Shown piece by piece: positions 8,971-18,856 of a DNA stretch of 64,000 nt. The position numbers and the translations under genes are program-made. Source of the DNA: Streptomyces panaciradicis (GTDB lineage: Bacteria; Actinomycetota; Actinomycetes; Streptomycetales; Streptomycetaceae). Numbering within the stretch: position 1 is the first letter of the stretch; each line of letters begins with the position of its first letter. The notes under the pieces are model-generated. The model did not search any database, was not told where the DNA came from, and worked only from the letters and a program-made list of their open reading frames with translations. Location: assembly GCF_023516615.1 (NCBI RefSeq), contig NZ_JAMGBF010000015.1, positions 1-64,000 on the forward strand, read 5' to 3'.

Positions 8971-10212
8971 ATGCTCCAGTCGTCGAGGAACCCGCAACAG
9001 GCTCCGCCGGCGCCGGTCCCAGGGCGAGCCTGGCTGATGCTGGCCCTGGCCACCATCGGATTCGCCGTCAACTTCTGGGCGTGGGCGCTGCTCAGCCCGC
9101 TCGGCCCACGGTTCAAGGACTCCCTGGGGCTGTCCTCCTTCCAGCAGTCGCTGCTGGTGGCGGTGCCGGTCGTCGTCGGCTCGCTGGGCCGCATACCGGT
9201 GGGCGCGCTCACCGACCGGTACGGCGGCCGGCTGATGTTCCCGCTGGTGTCCGTCGTGACGGTGGTGCCGGTGCTGTACCTGGGACTGGCCGGGCACTCC
9301 TCGCTCACGGCGCTGCTGGTCGGGGGCTTCTTCCTCGGCGTCGGCGGCACCGCCTTCGCCGTCGGGGTGCCCTTCGTGAACGCCTGGTTCCCGCCCGAGC
9401 GGCGGGGGCTGGCCATCGGCCTGTTCGGCATGGGCATGGGCGGCACCGCCATCAGCGCCCTGAGCACGGTCAAGCTGGTCAAGGCGCACAGTGTCGAGAC
9501 GCCGTTCCTGATCACCGCCGCGGTCCTGCTGGCGTACGCGGTCGTGGCCGCCCTGGTCCTGCGCGACGCCCCGGACCGCGTCGTGCCGACGGAGCCGCTG
9601 AGCACCCGGCTCGCGGCCACGCTGCGGCTCGGCATCACCTGGCAGGCCTCGGCGCTCTACGCGGTCGCCTTCGGCGGCTACGTCGCCTTCTCCGTGTACC
9701 TGCCCACCTACCTGAAGAACGGCTACGGCCTCACCCAGGCCGACGCCGCGAACCGCATGGCCGGGTTCGTGCTGCTGGCGGTGGCGATGCGGCCGGTCGG
9801 CGGCTGGCTGTCGGACCGCGTCGGCCCGGTCCGCGTGCTGGCCGGCTCGCTGGCGCTGGTCGTCACCGGCGCGCTGGTGCAGTCGGCGACTCCGGCGCTG
9901 GCACCGATGGGCACGCTCGCGTTCCTGCTCATGGCGGCCGCACTCGGCGCCGGCAGCGGCGCGACCTTCGCCTTCGTGGCCCTGCTCGCCCCGCCGCAGC
10001 GCACCGGTTCGGTCACCGGCGTCGTCGGCGCCGCCGGCGGCCTGGGCGGCTTCGTCCCGCCGCTGGTGATGGGCTCGCTCTACGGCTCCTACGGCAGCTA
10101 CGCGGTCGGCCTGTTGCTGCTGGCGGGTGTCGCGGCGACGGCGCTGGTCTTCACCGGCACCGAGGTGCGGCGGGCGCTGACCCACCGGGAGCCGGTCGGC
10201 GCGGCCCACTGA
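8971..10212 (+). CDS. narK: NarK-type nitrate/nitrite transporter (MFS)
   Basis: 413 aa with about 12 hydrophobic helices, typical of the major facilitator superfamily. The glycine-rich NarK signature segments are visible: GLFGMGMGGTAIS near residue 150 and GAAGGLGGFVPP near residue 355. It would import nitrate and/or export nitrite for anaerobic nitrate respiration. Nitrate reductase genes are not in the window. AAGGGA precedes the ATG. Two boxes upstream fit control by the hypoxia regulator. Transport direction cannot be read from the sequence. Confidence 0.92.
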   Translation: MLQSSRNPQQAPPAPVPGRAWLMLALATIGFAVNFWAWALLSPLGPRFKDSLGLSSFQQSLLVAVPVVVGSLGRIPVGALTDRYGGRLMFPLVSVVTVVPVLYLGLAGHSSLTALLVGGFFLGVGGTAFAVGVPFVNAWFPPERRGLAIGLFGMGMGGTAISALSTVKLVKAHSVETPFLITAAVLLAYAVVAALVLRDAPDRVVPTEPLSTRLAATLRLGITWQASALYAVAFGGYVAFSVYLPTYLKNGYGLTQADAANRMAGFVLLAVAMRPVGGWLSDRVGPVRVLAGSLALVVTGALVQSATPALAPMGTLAFLLMAAALGAGSGATFAFVALLAPPQRTGSVTGVVGAAGGLGGFVPPLVMGSLYGSYGSYAVGLLLLAGVAATALVFTGTEVRRALTHREPVGAAH

Positions 10213-10238
10213 TCCCGGGGCGGCCCGGGCGGGGAGCA

Positions 10239-10252
10239 GGGCCGTTCGGCCT
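10239..10252. promoter_or_regulatory. OsdR/DevR-type box upstream of stress protein
   Basis: GGGCCGTTCGGCCT (9/10), 111 bp before the GTG start of the universal stress protein at 10364. Confidence 0.65.
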
Positions 10253-10363
10253 GGTGCCGAGGACGGCCAGCCCCTGCCCGGGCCGCCGTGCGTGCGCCGA
10301 CTCTGATGGCATGACCCGTGCCGGAGCGGACCGCGCGGGCACCGATCCGGGGAGGTGTTGGCC

Positions 10364-11254
10364 GTGCTTCGCCCTGTTGTCGTGGGACTGGACGGTTCAC
10401 GTGAGAGCCTCGCCGCCGCCGACTGGGCTGCCAGGGAGGCGCTGCGGCGCGGGCTGCCGCTGCGGCTTGTGCACGCGTACGAGGGGCTGCCGCCGGACGC
10501 GTCGGACCTGCCGGAGCTGGAGGCACCCCGCTACTGGGCGGGACGGATCCTGCGCGCCGCCCTGGACCGGCTGAACGAGCGGTATCCGCAGGTCGACCTG
10601 AGTTCCGAGCAGATCGTCCGGCCCGCCGCGGAGGCGCTGGTCAGGGCCGGTGCGCAGGCGGAGCTGCTGGTGCTGGGCAGCCGTGCGTTCAGTGGCTTCG
10701 GCGGGTTCATGGCCGGGTCCGTGGCGCTGGCGACGGTCGCGCACGTGACGCGGCCGGTGGTGCTGGTGCGGGCCGATCAGGCTCCCGAGGACGAACGCAT
10801 CCCGGATCCGGCCGGCCGGCCGTCGGTGCGGGAGCCGTACCGCGAGGTCGTCGTGGGGGTGGACACCGGGCATCCGTGCGAGGAGGTCCTGCGGTTCGCC
10901 TTCGAGAGCGCCGCGCTGCGCGTCGCCCCGCTGCTGGTGGTGCACCTGTGGCAGCAGCCGCGGCTGTCGCGCCCGGCGGACGAGGAGGCGAACGCCGCGG
11001 CGCAGGCCGTGGCCGAGAAGGAACTGGCCGCCGTCGTGCGGCCGTGGCGGGAGAAGTTCCCCACGGTCGGGGTGCGCGAGCTGGTGCAGAACGGGCATCC
11101 GGCGCAGGAGCTGCTGCACGCGACGACCGACGCCGGTCTGCTGGTCGTCGGCCGCAAGGCCCGCGCGGGCCGGCTCGGCACGCACACCGGTCCGGTGGCC
11201 CACGCGGTGATGCACCACGTGCACTGCCCCGTCGCGATCGTCCCGCACACCTGA
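10364..11254 (+). CDS. Tandem-domain universal stress protein
   Basis: 296 aa made of two UspA domains (about 1-140 and 155-296). Each begins with a VVVGLDGS/VVVGVDTG strand and ends with a CPVAIV/RPVVLV strand; ATP-loop-like GSRAFSGFGGFMAGSV lies in domain 1. Two-domain Usp proteins bind ATP or cAMP and accumulate in dormancy in actinobacteria; precise role unknown. The GTG at 10364 is favoured over GTG 10355 and TTG 10358 because GGGGAGG at 10349-10355 then has 8-nt spacing. Own box upstream; one of four such proteins in this window. Confidence 0.9.
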   Translation: MLRPVVVGLDGSRESLAAADWAAREALRRGLPLRLVHAYEGLPPDASDLPELEAPRYWAGRILRAALDRLNERYPQVDLSSEQIVRPAAEALVRAGAQAELLVLGSRAFSGFGGFMAGSVALATVAHVTRPVVLVRADQAPEDERIPDPAGRPSVREPYREVVVGVDTGHPCEEVLRFAFESAALRVAPLLVVHLWQQPRLSRPADEEANAAAQAVAEKELAAVVRPWREKFPTVGVRELVQNGHPAQELLHATTDAGLLVVGRKARAGRLGTHTGPVAHAVMHHVHCPVAIVPHT

Positions 11255-11361
11255 CGCCCCCGCCCGTACCGGTCCCTGCGCAGGTCCACGCACTGCGCAC
11301 GACGGTCCGCCCCCGACCCCGGGACCCTCGCACAGGGCCGCGGCCCGGCTTGCCCCCTCGG

Positions 11362-11400
11362 CCCCCGCCCGGGGACCTTCGGCCCCTGCGAGGGCGGGGG
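11362..11400. other. Hairpin enclosing the por operator box
   Basis: Nine-base arms (11362-11370 and 11392-11400) are complementary and enclose the box at 11372-11385. It may be a terminator for the upstream stress protein gene, or chance in GC-rich DNA. Confidence 0.4.
11372..11385. promoter_or_regulatory. OsdR/DevR-type box upstream of por operon
   Basis: GGGACCTTCGGCCC, 10/10, 61 bp before the GTG of the oxidoreductase gamma subunit. Confidence 0.75.
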
Positions 11401-11446
11401 GAGCCGGGGATACGACTGGATGACAGGGCTCCGGGAGGAGGGCGTC

Positions 11447-12037
11447 GTGTTCCAGGTACGCATCCACGGTCGCGGTGGGCAAGGTGCCGTGACGGCAGCG
11501 GAGTTGTTGTCGGTGGCGGCGTTCCTGGAGGGCCGTCACGCGCAGGCGTTCCCGAGCTTCGGCTCGGAGCGCACCGGCGCGCCGGTGATGGCGTTCTGCC
11601 GTATCGACGACCGGCCCATCCGGGTGCGCGAGCCCGTGATGCGGCCCGACGCCCTGGTCGTCCAGGACGCCACCCTGCTGAACCAGGTGAACGTCTTCGA
11701 GGGACTGCGGCCCGACGGGTTCGTGCTCATCAACTCCGCACGCCGCATCGACGAGCTGGGACTCGCGGATCTCGCCGTGACCATGCCCCAGGTGCTCACC
11801 CTCACCGTGCCGGCCACCGCACTCGCCCTGCGCCACTTCGGGCGGCCGGTCCCGAACGCCGTCCTGCTGGGCGGACTCGCCGCGCTCACCGGGTGTGTGC
11901 GGCTGGAGTCGCTGACGGCCGCCATCGAAGAGCGGTTCTCCGGAGAGCTGGGCGCGGCCAACGCGGCCGCCGCCCGGGAGGCCTTCGCCCATGTCGGCGC
12001 CGAGCGTGAGGAGCTCGTCCGTGCTCAAGCAGACTGA
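11447..12037 (+). CDS. porG: 2-oxoacid:ferredoxin oxidoreductase, gamma subunit
   Basis: 196 aa from the GTG at 11447, preceded by GGGAGGAGGG; an ATG at 11420 is open but has no ribosome site. The opening RIHGRGGQGAVTAAELL is the hallmark of POR/KOR gamma subunits, and the length is right. With alpha and beta it oxidises a 2-oxoacid (pyruvate or related) and CoA to acyl-CoA, passing electrons to ferredoxin. First gene of a four-gene operon with overlapping reading frames. Such enzymes are typical of anaerobes and uncommon as separate gamma-alpha-beta sets in Streptomyces. Confidence 0.9.
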   Translation: MFQVRIHGRGGQGAVTAAELLSVAAFLEGRHAQAFPSFGSERTGAPVMAFCRIDDRPIRVREPVMRPDALVVQDATLLNQVNVFEGLRPDGFVLINSARRIDELGLADLAVTMPQVLTLTVPATALALRHFGRPVPNAVLLGGLAALTGCVRLESLTAAIEERFSGELGAANAAAAREAFAHVGAEREELVRAQAD

Positions 12038-13262
12038 GGGATCGCGTGCGGTCGCGGAGACGGTGGCGTACTGCCGTCCCGAGGTGATCGCCGCCTATCC
12101 CATCTCACCGCAGACGCACATCGTGGAGGAGCTCAGCCGCCTGGTGAAGTCCGGTGCGCTGAAGCCCTGCGAGTACGTCAACGTCGAGTCGGAGTTCGCC
12201 GCGATGTCCATGTGCATCGGCGCCTCCGCGGCCGGCGCCCGCACCTACACGGCGACCGCGAGCCAGGGACTGCTGTACATGGTGGAGGCGCTGTACAACG
12301 CCTCCGGTCTCGGCCTGCCCGTCGTGATGACGGTGGCGAACCGCGCCATCGGCGCCCCCATCAACATCTGGAACGACCACAGCGACACCATGTCCCAGCG
12401 CGACTCCGGCTGGATCCAGCTGTACGCGCGCGACAACCAGGAGGCCGCCGACCTGCACCCGCAGGCCTTCCGGCTGGCCGAGGAGCTGTCGCTGCCGGTG
12501 ATGGTGTGCATGGACGGCTTCGTGCTCACCCACGCCTGGGAGCGGATCGAGGTCCCGGAGCAGGCGCAGGTCGACGCGTTCCTGCCGCCGTACGACCCCA
12601 GGCAGGTGCTGGACCCCGACGAGCCGGTGTCGATCGGCGCGATGGTCGGCCCGGACGCCTTCACCGAGGTGCGCTATCTGGCGCACGCCAAGCAGATGCA
12701 GGCGCTGGAGGCGATCCCGCGCGTCGCGGAGGAGTTCCGGCAGGTCTTCGGGCGTTCCTCGGGCGGGCTGGTGCATCCGTACGCCTGCGAGGACGCGGAG
12801 ACGATCATCGTGGCGCTGGGCTCGGTCTTCGGCACGGTGTGCGACGTCGTCGACGAGATGCGCGAGAACGGGGTCCGGATCGGAGCGCTGGCGATCACGT
12901 CCTTCCGGCCGTTCCCGCTGGAGGAGGTACGGGCGGCGCTGGGCCGGGCGCGTCGGGTCGTCGTACTGGAGCGGGCGCTGGCGGTCGGCATCGGCGGGAT
13001 CGTGTCGTCGAACGTGCGTACCGCGCTGTCCGGGATCCAGCTCGCCGGCCACACCGTGGTCGCCGGGCTCGGCGGGCGGCCGATCACGAAGGAGTCGCTG
13101 CACCGGCTGTTCGACGACGCGGTCGCCGGACGGCTGGAGCAGCTGACCTTCCTCGACCTCAACACCGAACTGGTGGAGCGGGAGCTCGCGCGGATGGCGA
13201 AGACCAGGCGGTCGGGTCCGTCCGCGGAGAACATCCTGCGCGATGTGGGGAGCAACCGATGA
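12021..13262 (+). CDS. porA: 2-oxoacid:ferredoxin oxidoreductase, alpha subunit
   Basis: 413 aa from GTG 12021, which sits 7 nt after GAGGAG; an ATG at 11991 in the same frame lies deeper in the gamma gene. [11 protein letters not shown] (residues 26-36) is the conserved POR alpha N-terminal motif, and the C-terminal transketolase-like domain includes VLERALAVG and [10 protein letters not shown]. It overlaps gamma by 17 bp and beta by 4 bp (ATGA), implying fixed stoichiometry. Substrate specificity (pyruvate, 2-oxoglutarate, 2-oxoisovalerate) is not resolved. Confidence 0.92.
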   Translation: MLKQTEGSRAVAETVAYCRPEVIAAYPISPQTHIVEELSRLVKSGALKPCEYVNVESEFAAMSMCIGASAAGARTYTATASQGLLYMVEALYNASGLGLPVVMTVANRAIGAPINIWNDHSDTMSQRDSGWIQLYARDNQEAADLHPQAFRLAEELSLPVMVCMDGFVLTHAWERIEVPEQAQVDAFLPPYDPRQVLDPDEPVSIGAMVGPDAFTEVRYLAHAKQMQALEAIPRVAEEFRQVFGRSSGGLVHPYACEDAETIIVALGSVFGTVCDVVDEMRENGVRIGALAITSFRPFPLEEVRAALGRARRVVVLERALAVGIGGIVSSNVRTALSGIQLAGHTVVAGLGGRPITKESLHRLFDDAVAGRLEQLTFLDLNTELVERELARMAKTRRSGPSAENILRDVGSNR

Positions 13263-14269
13263 CTGCCGCACGCGAGGTCAGGTTCTACCAGGTGGGCAGC
13301 TTCGCCGCGGGCAACCGGCTGCTGGGTCCGGAGCTGCAGTCCGAGCAGGCCCATCCCGGCCGCTCCAACGCGCTGACCTGCGGCCACCGCGCCTGCCAGG
13401 GCTGCGGCGAGGCGCTCGGCGCCCGTTACGCCCTGGACGCGGCCCAGCGGGCGGCCGGCGGGAAGGTCATCGCCGTCAACGCGACCGGCTGCCTGGAGGT
13501 GTTCTCCACGCCGTATCCGGAGACGTCGTGGCAACTGCCGTGGCTGCACTCCCTGTTCGGCAACGCGCCCGCCGTCGCCGCGGGCGTCGCCGCCGCGCTG
13601 CGCGCCAAGGGCCGCACGGACGTGCGGGTGGTCGGGCAGGGCGGGGACGGCGGCACGGTCGACATCGGCCTGGGCTGCCTGTCCGGCATGTTCGAGCGCA
13701 ACGACGACGTGCTGTACGTCTGCTACGACAACGAGGCGTACATGAACACCGGCGTGCAGCGCTCGGGGGCCACTCCCCCGACCACGCGCACGGCGACCAC
13801 GCAGGCGGTGGGCGAGGTGCCCGGCGCCCCCTTCGGGCAGGGCAAGAGCCTGCCGCTGATCGCGATGGCGCACGAGATCCCCTACGTCGCCACGGCCACC
13901 GTCGCGGGTCTGCGCGACCTGGAGGCGAAGGTGCACCGGGCGATGGGGATGCGCGGCGCCCGCTATCTGCACGTGCTGGTGCCCTGCCCGCTGGGCTGGG
14001 GCACGGCCTCGCACGACACGGTGCGGATCGCCAGGCTGGCCGAACAGACCGGGCTGTTCCCGGTGTTCGAGGCCACCGGCGGGGTGGTCACCGACGTCAC
14101 ACCCATCCGGCGGCGGGTGCCGGTGGAGGAGTACCTGCGGCCGCAGAAGCGGTACGCCCATCTGTTCCGGCCGGAGCTGCGCACGGATGTCATCGCCCGC
14201 CTGCAGCGGACCGCCGACCGCAACATCGCCCGATTCGGGCTGCTGGCGCAGGAGGAGGCGTCGTCGTGA
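13259..14269 (+). CDS. porB: 2-oxoacid:ferredoxin oxidoreductase, beta subunit
   Basis: 336 aa, ThDP- and 4Fe-4S-binding subunit. Likely cluster cysteines are Cys46 and Cys49 (ACQGCGEAL), the cysteine of ATGCLEVF and the one in PCPLGW. The ThDP motif is [12 protein letters not shown] followed by the substrate-loop signature NEAYMNTG, which in this family is strongly pyruvate-type. It catalyses decarboxylation and one-electron transfer to ferredoxin. Starts in an ATGA overlap with porA and ends in a GTGA overlap with the flavoprotein gene, so all four are coupled. No separate delta (ferredoxin) gene; the next gene's C-terminus carries those clusters. Confidence 0.93.
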   Translation: MTAAREVRFYQVGSFAAGNRLLGPELQSEQAHPGRSNALTCGHRACQGCGEALGARYALDAAQRAAGGKVIAVNATGCLEVFSTPYPETSWQLPWLHSLFGNAPAVAAGVAAALRAKGRTDVRVVGQGGDGGTVDIGLGCLSGMFERNDDVLYVCYDNEAYMNTGVQRSGATPPTTRTATTQAVGEVPGAPFGQGKSLPLIAMAHEIPYVATATVAGLRDLEAKVHRAMGMRGARYLHVLVPCPLGWGTASHDTVRIARLAEQTGLFPVFEATGGVVTDVTPIRRRVPVEEYLRPQKRYAHLFRPELRTDVIARLQRTADRNIARFGLLAQEEASS

Positions 14270-15903
14270 AGGAGAAGCCGTTCGCGATCACTTTGGACGT
14301 GGGCTCCAGCCTGGCCAACCGGACCGGCGCCTGGCGCACCGAACGTCCCCGGTACGTCGACCGGATGCCGCCGTGCAACCAGGCGTGCCCGGCCGGGGAG
14401 AACATCCAGCAGTGGCTGTTCCACGCCGAGAGCGGCGACTACGAGTCCGCGTGGCGGCAGTTGATGCGGGACAACCCGCTGCCCGCCGTGATGGGCCGGG
14501 TCTGCTACCACCCGTGCGAGACCGCCTGCAACCGCGTCCAGGTCGACAACGCCGTCGGCATCAACTCGATCGAGCGGTTCCTGGGCGACGAGGCGATCCG
14601 GCGGGGCTGGACCGTCGAGGCTCCGTCGGAGACCAGCGGCAAGCGGGTGCTGGTGATCGGCTCCGGGCCCGCCGGGCTGTCGGCCGCCTACCATCTGCGG
14701 CTGCTCGGCCACGAGGTGACGATCCGTGAGGCGCAGGACCGCCCCGGCGGGATGATGCGCTACGGCATCCCGCGCTACCGGCTGCCGCGCGAGGTGCTGG
14801 ACGCGGAGATCGACCGGATCATGGCCCTGGGCGTCACGCTGGAGCTGGGCACCAAGGTCGAGGACGTGCTCACGGCCCAGGCGGAGGGCGGCTTCGACGC
14901 CGTGTTCCTGGCCGTGGGCGCGGGCATCGGCAAGCGTGCCTACATCCCGGCCGGCGACAGCGCCCGCGTCCTGGACGCGGTGTCCCTGCTGGGCAGCATG
15001 GAGGGCGAGGGCCCGCCGCTGCTGGGCCGCCGGGTCGCCGTCTACGGCGGCGGCAACACCGCCATGGACGCCGCCCGGACCGCCCGGAGGCTGGGCGCCA
15101 CGGACGCCGTGGTGGTCTACCGGCGCACCCGGGACCGGATGCCCGCGCACGACATCGAGGTCGAGGAGGCGCTGGAGGAGGGCGTGCGGATGAAGTGGCT
15201 CTCCACCATCAAGCACGCCGACGAGGGCCGGCTGACCATCGAGCGGATGGAACTCGACGAGACCGGATTCCCGCAGCCCACGGGCGAGTTCGAGGAACTT
15301 CAGGCGGACAGCGTGGTGCTGGCGCTCGGCCAGGACTCGGACCTGTCCCTGCTGCGGGACGTACCGGAACTGGCCGTGGACCACGGCATGGTGCAGGTGG
15401 CCGACGGCCTCATGACGGGACGTCAGGGCATCTTCGCGGGCGGCGACATGGTACCGGCCGAGCGCACCGTGACCGTGGCCGTGGGCCACGGCAAGAAGGC
15501 GGCCCGGCACATCGACGCGTATCTGCGCGGCGCCACCTACGATCCGGGCGCCAAGCACGCCCCGGCCACCTTCGACCTGCTCAATCCCTGGTACTACTCC
15601 GACGCCCCCGCCTCGGTGCGGCCGCGCCTCGAACTGGCCCGCCGCGTCTCGACGTTCGACGAGGTCGTGCAGGGACTCGACGAGTCCACCGCGCTGTTCG
15701 AGGCACGGCGCTGCATGTCCTGCGGCAACTGCTTCGAGTGCGACAACTGCTACGGCGTCTGCCCGGACAACGCCATCAGGAAGCTGGGCCCGGGCAAGGG
15801 CTTCGACATCGACCTGGACTACTGCAAGGGCTGCGGGCTGTGTGCGGCGGAGTGCCCGTGCGGAGCCATCGAGATGGTGCCCGAGGAGGACTCCGGCGCC
15901 TGA
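14266..15903 (+). CDS. GltD-like NAD(P)-FAD iron-sulfur oxidoreductase with C-terminal 2[4Fe-4S] domain
   Basis: 545 aa from GTG 14266 (GTGA overlap with porB). N-terminal Fe-S helical domain like glutamate synthase small subunit ([11 protein letters not shown] near 38-48, [11 protein letters not shown] near 80-90), then FAD-binding [11 protein letters not shown] near 130, a second nucleotide fold [13 protein letters not shown], and a C-terminal ferredoxin domain with [18 protein letters not shown] and [16 protein letters not shown]. The C-terminus looks like the missing POR delta subunit. Inference: it passes electrons between POR and NAD(P), making the complex a NAD(P)-linked 2-oxoacid oxidoreductase. 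Not GltD itself, since no large glutamate synthase subunit is nearby. Confidence 0.88.
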   Translation: MKEKPFAITLDVGSSLANRTGAWRTERPRYVDRMPPCNQACPAGENIQQWLFHAESGDYESAWRQLMRDNPLPAVMGRVCYHPCETACNRVQVDNAVGINSIERFLGDEAIRRGWTVEAPSETSGKRVLVIGSGPAGLSAAYHLRLLGHEVTIREAQDRPGGMMRYGIPRYRLPREVLDAEIDRIMALGVTLELGTKVEDVLTAQAEGGFDAVFLAVGAGIGKRAYIPAGDSARVLDAVSLLGSMEGEGPPLLGRRVAVYGGGNTAMDAARTARRLGATDAVVVYRRTRDRMPAHDIEVEEALEEGVRMKWLSTIKHADEGRLTIERMELDETGFPQPTGEFEELQADSVVLALGQDSDLSLLRDVPELAVDHGMVQVADGLMTGRQGIFAGGDMVPAERTVTVAVGHGKKAARHIDAYLRGATYDPGAKHAPATFDLLNPWYYSDAPASVRPRLELARRVSTFDEVVQGLDESTALFEARRCMSCGNCFECDNCYGVCPDNAIRKLGPGKGFDIDLDYCKGCGLCAAECPCGAIEMVPEEDSGA

Positions 15904-15915
15904 CACGCCACGCGA

Positions 15916-15945
15916 AGCGCCCCCGCGGGTGACCGCGGGGGCGCT
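15916..15945. terminator. Bidirectional hairpin between por and pnt operons
   Basis: A 13-bp perfect stem (15916-15928 with 15933-15945) and a GTGA loop, placed between two converging operons 13 bp from each stop codon. Confidence 0.8.
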
Positions 15946-15957
15946 GTCCTGTGCGGT

Positions 15958-17382
15958 TCAGCCGACGAACTCGCCGACCGCCGACTTCAGTTCGCTCAGT
16001 CCCTTCTTCGCGTCGGTGAAGAACATCCCGGTCTTGGGGTCGGTGTAGAGCTCGTTGTCGATGCCCGCGTACCCGTGGCCCATCGAGCGCTTGATGACCA
16101 CGACGCTCTTGGCCTTGTCGACGTCGAGGATCGGCATGCCCGAGATGGCGTTGCCGGGCTTGCGGGCGATGGGGTTGGTGACGTCGTTGGCGCCGATGAC
16201 GAGCGCGACGTCGGCCTGCGGGAATTCCGGGTTGACGTCGTCCATCTCCTTGAGCTGGGTGTAGGGGACGTTGGCCTCGGCCAGCAGCACGTTCATGTGC
16301 CCGGGCATGCGGCCGGCGACCGGGTGGACGGCGTAGCTGACGTCGACGCCGTGGTCGGTGAGCAGCTTGGCGAGGTCGCCGAGTTCGTGCTGGGCCTGGG
16401 CGGCGGCCAGGCCGTAGCCCGGCACGATGATGACCTTGCTCGCGTACGCCAGCTGGATCGCCACGTCGTCCGCGGAGACCGGCCGCACCTGGGCGGCGGC
16501 GCCTCCCGCGACGGCCGCGGGAGCGCTGTCGCCGGTGCCGAAGCCACCGACCACGATGTTGGCGATCGACCGGTTCATGGCGTCGGCCATCAGCTTGGTG
16601 AGGATGCCACCGGAGGAGCTGACCAGCATGCCCGCGATGATCAGCGCGGTCTCGTTCAGGACGAAGCCGGCCATCGCGACGGCGGATCCGGTGAAGGCGT
16701 TCAGCAGGGCGATGACGACCGGCATGTCCGCGCCGCCGATGGGCAGCACCATCGTCACGCCGAACAGCAGGGCGACGGCCACCAGTCCGTAGAGGGCGAC
16801 GAGGGAGTCGGGCGACAGCACCAGCCACACGGTGCCCACGACGAAGGACGCCGGCAGCAGCACGTTGAGCAGCCGCGCTCCGGGGAAGACGACCGGCGCG
16901 CCGGAGACGACCCCCTGGAGCTTGCCGGCCGCGATCAGCGAGCCGGAGAAGGTGACCGCGCCGATGACGATGTCCAGGGCGCCCGGCAGGGAGACGCGGG
17001 CGCCGAGGGCGGCCGGGTGGTCGGCCTGGAGGAGGTCGTTGACCGCGATGAGGGCGGCCGCTCCGCCGCCGACGGCGTTGAACAGGCTGACCAGTTGGGG
17101 CATGGCGGTCATCTTGACCTCGCGCGCGGCGTACAGGCCGAGCGCGGCGCCGATCAGGCCGCCGGAGACGAGGACCAGCCAGCCGGTCGTGGTGATCGTG
17201 CCCTCGTGGATCACCAGCCACACGGTGGCGGCGATCGCGACGGCCATCGCGGCGGCGGAGATCGCGTTGCCGCGGCGGGCGGTGCGCGGGTGGTTCATCA
17301 GGTGCAGGCCGAGCACGAAGCAGGCCGCGGAGCCGAGGAAGATGTAGTGGACGGCGTTGGAGACGGTGTCCATGTCGCTCAC
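15958..17382 (-). CDS. pntB: NAD(P) transhydrogenase beta subunit PntB
   Basis: 474 aa. About eight or nine membrane helices in the first 290 residues, then the NADP(H)-binding domain III (VIIVPGYGLAAAQAQHE and DVALVIGANDVTNP). Proton-translocating transhydrogenase couples hydride exchange between NADH and NADP+ to the proton gradient. The GTG at 17380-17382 forms a GTGA overlap with pntAb; an ATG three codons in is an alternative. Last gene of the operon that begins with aldehyde and alcohol dehydrogenases, which links NADH from these enzymes to NADPH supply. Confidence 0.95.
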   Translation of the reverse strand: MSDMDTVSNAVHYIFLGSAACFVLGLHLMNHPRTARRGNAISAAAMAVAIAATVWLVIHEGTITTTGWLVLVSGGLIGAALGLYAAREVKMTAMPQLVSLFNAVGGGAAALIAVNDLLQADHPAALGARVSLPGALDIVIGAVTFSGSLIAAGKLQGVVSGAPVVFPGARLLNVLLPASFVVGTVWLVLSPDSLVALYGLVAVALLFGVTMVLPIGGADMPVVIALLNAFTGSAVAMAGFVLNETALIIAGMLVSSSGGILTKLMADAMNRSIANIVVGGFGTGDSAPAAVAGGAAAQVRPVSADDVAIQLAYASKVIIVPGYGLAAAQAQHELGDLAKLLTDHGVDVSYAVHPVAGRMPGHMNVLLAEANVPYTQLKEMDDVNPEFPQADVALVIGANDVTNPIARKPGNAISGMPILDVDKAKSVVVIKRSMGHGYAGIDNELYTDPKTGMFFTDAKKGLSELKSAVGEFVG

Positions 17383-17684
17383 ACGTCCTTCTTCTCGGCG
17401 GGCCGGGCCTTGAACATCTCCAGCATCCGGTCGGTGACGAGGTATCCGCCGACGACGTTCATCGCCCCGAACACCATGGCCACGAAGGCGAGGACGTAGC
17501 CGAGCCAGGTGTGCGACTCGGCGGCGATGAGCATGGCGCCGATGACGACGATGCCGTGCACGGCGTTCGAGCCGGACATCAGCGGGGTGTGCAGGGTCGC
17601 GGGGACCTTGCTGATGACCTCGACGCCGATCAGGACGCTCAGCACGAACACGGTGATCGCGGTGAGGAGATCGAGCTCGTTCAT
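17379..17684 (-). CDS. pntAb: NAD(P) transhydrogenase alpha-2 subunit
   Basis: 101 aa with three hydrophobic helices and the conserved SKVPATLHTPLMSGSNA segment of the PntA membrane domain. In actinobacteria the E. coli PntA is split in two, and this is the membrane part. It overlaps both neighbours by 4 bp (ATGA and GTGA). Confidence 0.94.
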   Translation of the reverse strand: MNELDLLTAITVFVLSVLIGVEVISKVPATLHTPLMSGSNAVHGIVVIGAMLIAAESHTWLGYVLAFVAMVFGAMNVVGGYLVTDRMLEMFKARPAEKKDV

Positions 17685-18814
17685 GAGGTCGCGCCTCCCT
17701 TCGGTGACGCTTCGCCCAGCAGCGCGGCCGTGATCTCGTCGGCCGGGTCGAGGACGAGTTCGCCGTCGCGCACGAGGTGGCGCAGGAGCGCGACGAGGTT
17801 GCGGGCGTACGCCGTGGAGGCCGCGGTCGCCATGGCGGACGGCAGCCGGCCGGCGCCGATGACGGTGACGCCGCCTGCGAGGACGTCCGTCTTGTCGGGT
17901 TCGGAGCCCTCGACGTTGCCGCCGAGGTCGCTGGCGGCGAGGTCGACGACGACCGAGCCGGGCTTCATGCCCCTGACCGCGGCCGCGGTGACCAGCAGCG
18001 GCGGTTTTCGGCCGGGGACCTGGGCGGTGGTGATGACGATGTCGGTGCGGGCGATGTGCGCGTCCAGGGCCGCGCGCTGGGCCCGCTGCTCCTCCTCCGT
18101 CAGCTCCCGCGCGTAGCCGCCCTGTCCGGCGCCCGGTTCCCCTGGTGCCTGGCTCTGGATGTCAAGGAACCGGGCGCCCAGCGACTCCACCTCCCCTCTC
18201 GACTCGGGACGTACGTCGTAGGCGGTGACGACGGCGCCGAGGCGGCGGGCGGTGGCGATCGCCTGCAGCCCGGCCACTCCGGCGCCCAGGACCAGGACCT
18301 GTGCGGGGCGCATGGTGCCCGCCGCGGTGGTCAGCATCGGGAAGAACCGGTCGTAGGAGTCGGCCGCGAGGACGGCGGCCTTGTAGCCGGCGACGTTGGC
18401 CTGGGAGGTCAGCGCGTCCATGGACTGGGCGCGGCTGAGGGTGCGCGGCAGCAGATCGAGGCTCACCGTGCGCACCCCGCGCTCGGCCAGCTCCCGCACG
18501 AGGGCGGGGTGGCGCAGCGGTTCGAGCAGGCCGATCAGGGTCTGTCCGGCGCGCAGCGACCGTGCGCTCTCGGCGTCCGGCGGGCCCACGCACAGCACGG
18601 CGTCCGCGCGCGCGTACAGCTCGTCCGCCGGTACGACGCCTGCGCCCGCCTCGGTGTAGTCGGCGTCGGTGAACCAGGCGCCGGAGCCGGCCCCGGTCTC
18701 GACCAGTACGTCGATGCCGGCCCGGGTGAGCAGGGTGACCGCCTCGGGGACGAGGGCGACACGGCGTTCGCCGGGCGCCCGCTCCCGTACGGCACCTACG
18801 GTGACGTGTGGCAT
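17681..18814 (-). CDS. pntAa: NAD(P) transhydrogenase alpha-1 subunit (NAD-binding)
   Basis: 377 aa, AlaDH/PNT fold. ERRVALVPEAV near residue 16 starts the N-terminal domain; the NAD-binding fold has VLGAGVAGLQAIATARRLGA. It holds NAD(H) on the cytoplasmic side of transhydrogenase. It starts 42 bp after the alcohol dehydrogenase gene on the same strand and has no box of its own, so it is probably read through from upstream. The length matches split-type PntA rather than alanine dehydrogenase, and the two following Pnt genes confirm the call. Confidence 0.93.
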   Translation of the reverse strand: MPHVTVGAVRERAPGERRVALVPEAVTLLTRAGIDVLVETGAGSGAWFTDADYTEAGAGVVPADELYARADAVLCVGPPDAESARSLRAGQTLIGLLEPLRHPALVRELAERGVRTVSLDLLPRTLSRAQSMDALTSQANVAGYKAAVLAADSYDRFFPMLTTAAGTMRPAQVLVLGAGVAGLQAIATARRLGAVVTAYDVRPESRGEVESLGARFLDIQSQAPGEPGAGQGGYARELTEEEQRAQRAALDAHIARTDIVITTAQVPGRKPPLLVTAAAVRGMKPGSVVVDLAASDLGGNVEGSEPDKTDVLAGGVTVIGAGRLPSAMATAASTAYARNLVALLRHLVRDGELVLDPADEITAALLGEASPKGGATS

Positions 18815-18856
18815 GATCTGCTGCCTCTCTCCTGGGCCGCGGGGGTGTCCCGGGCC

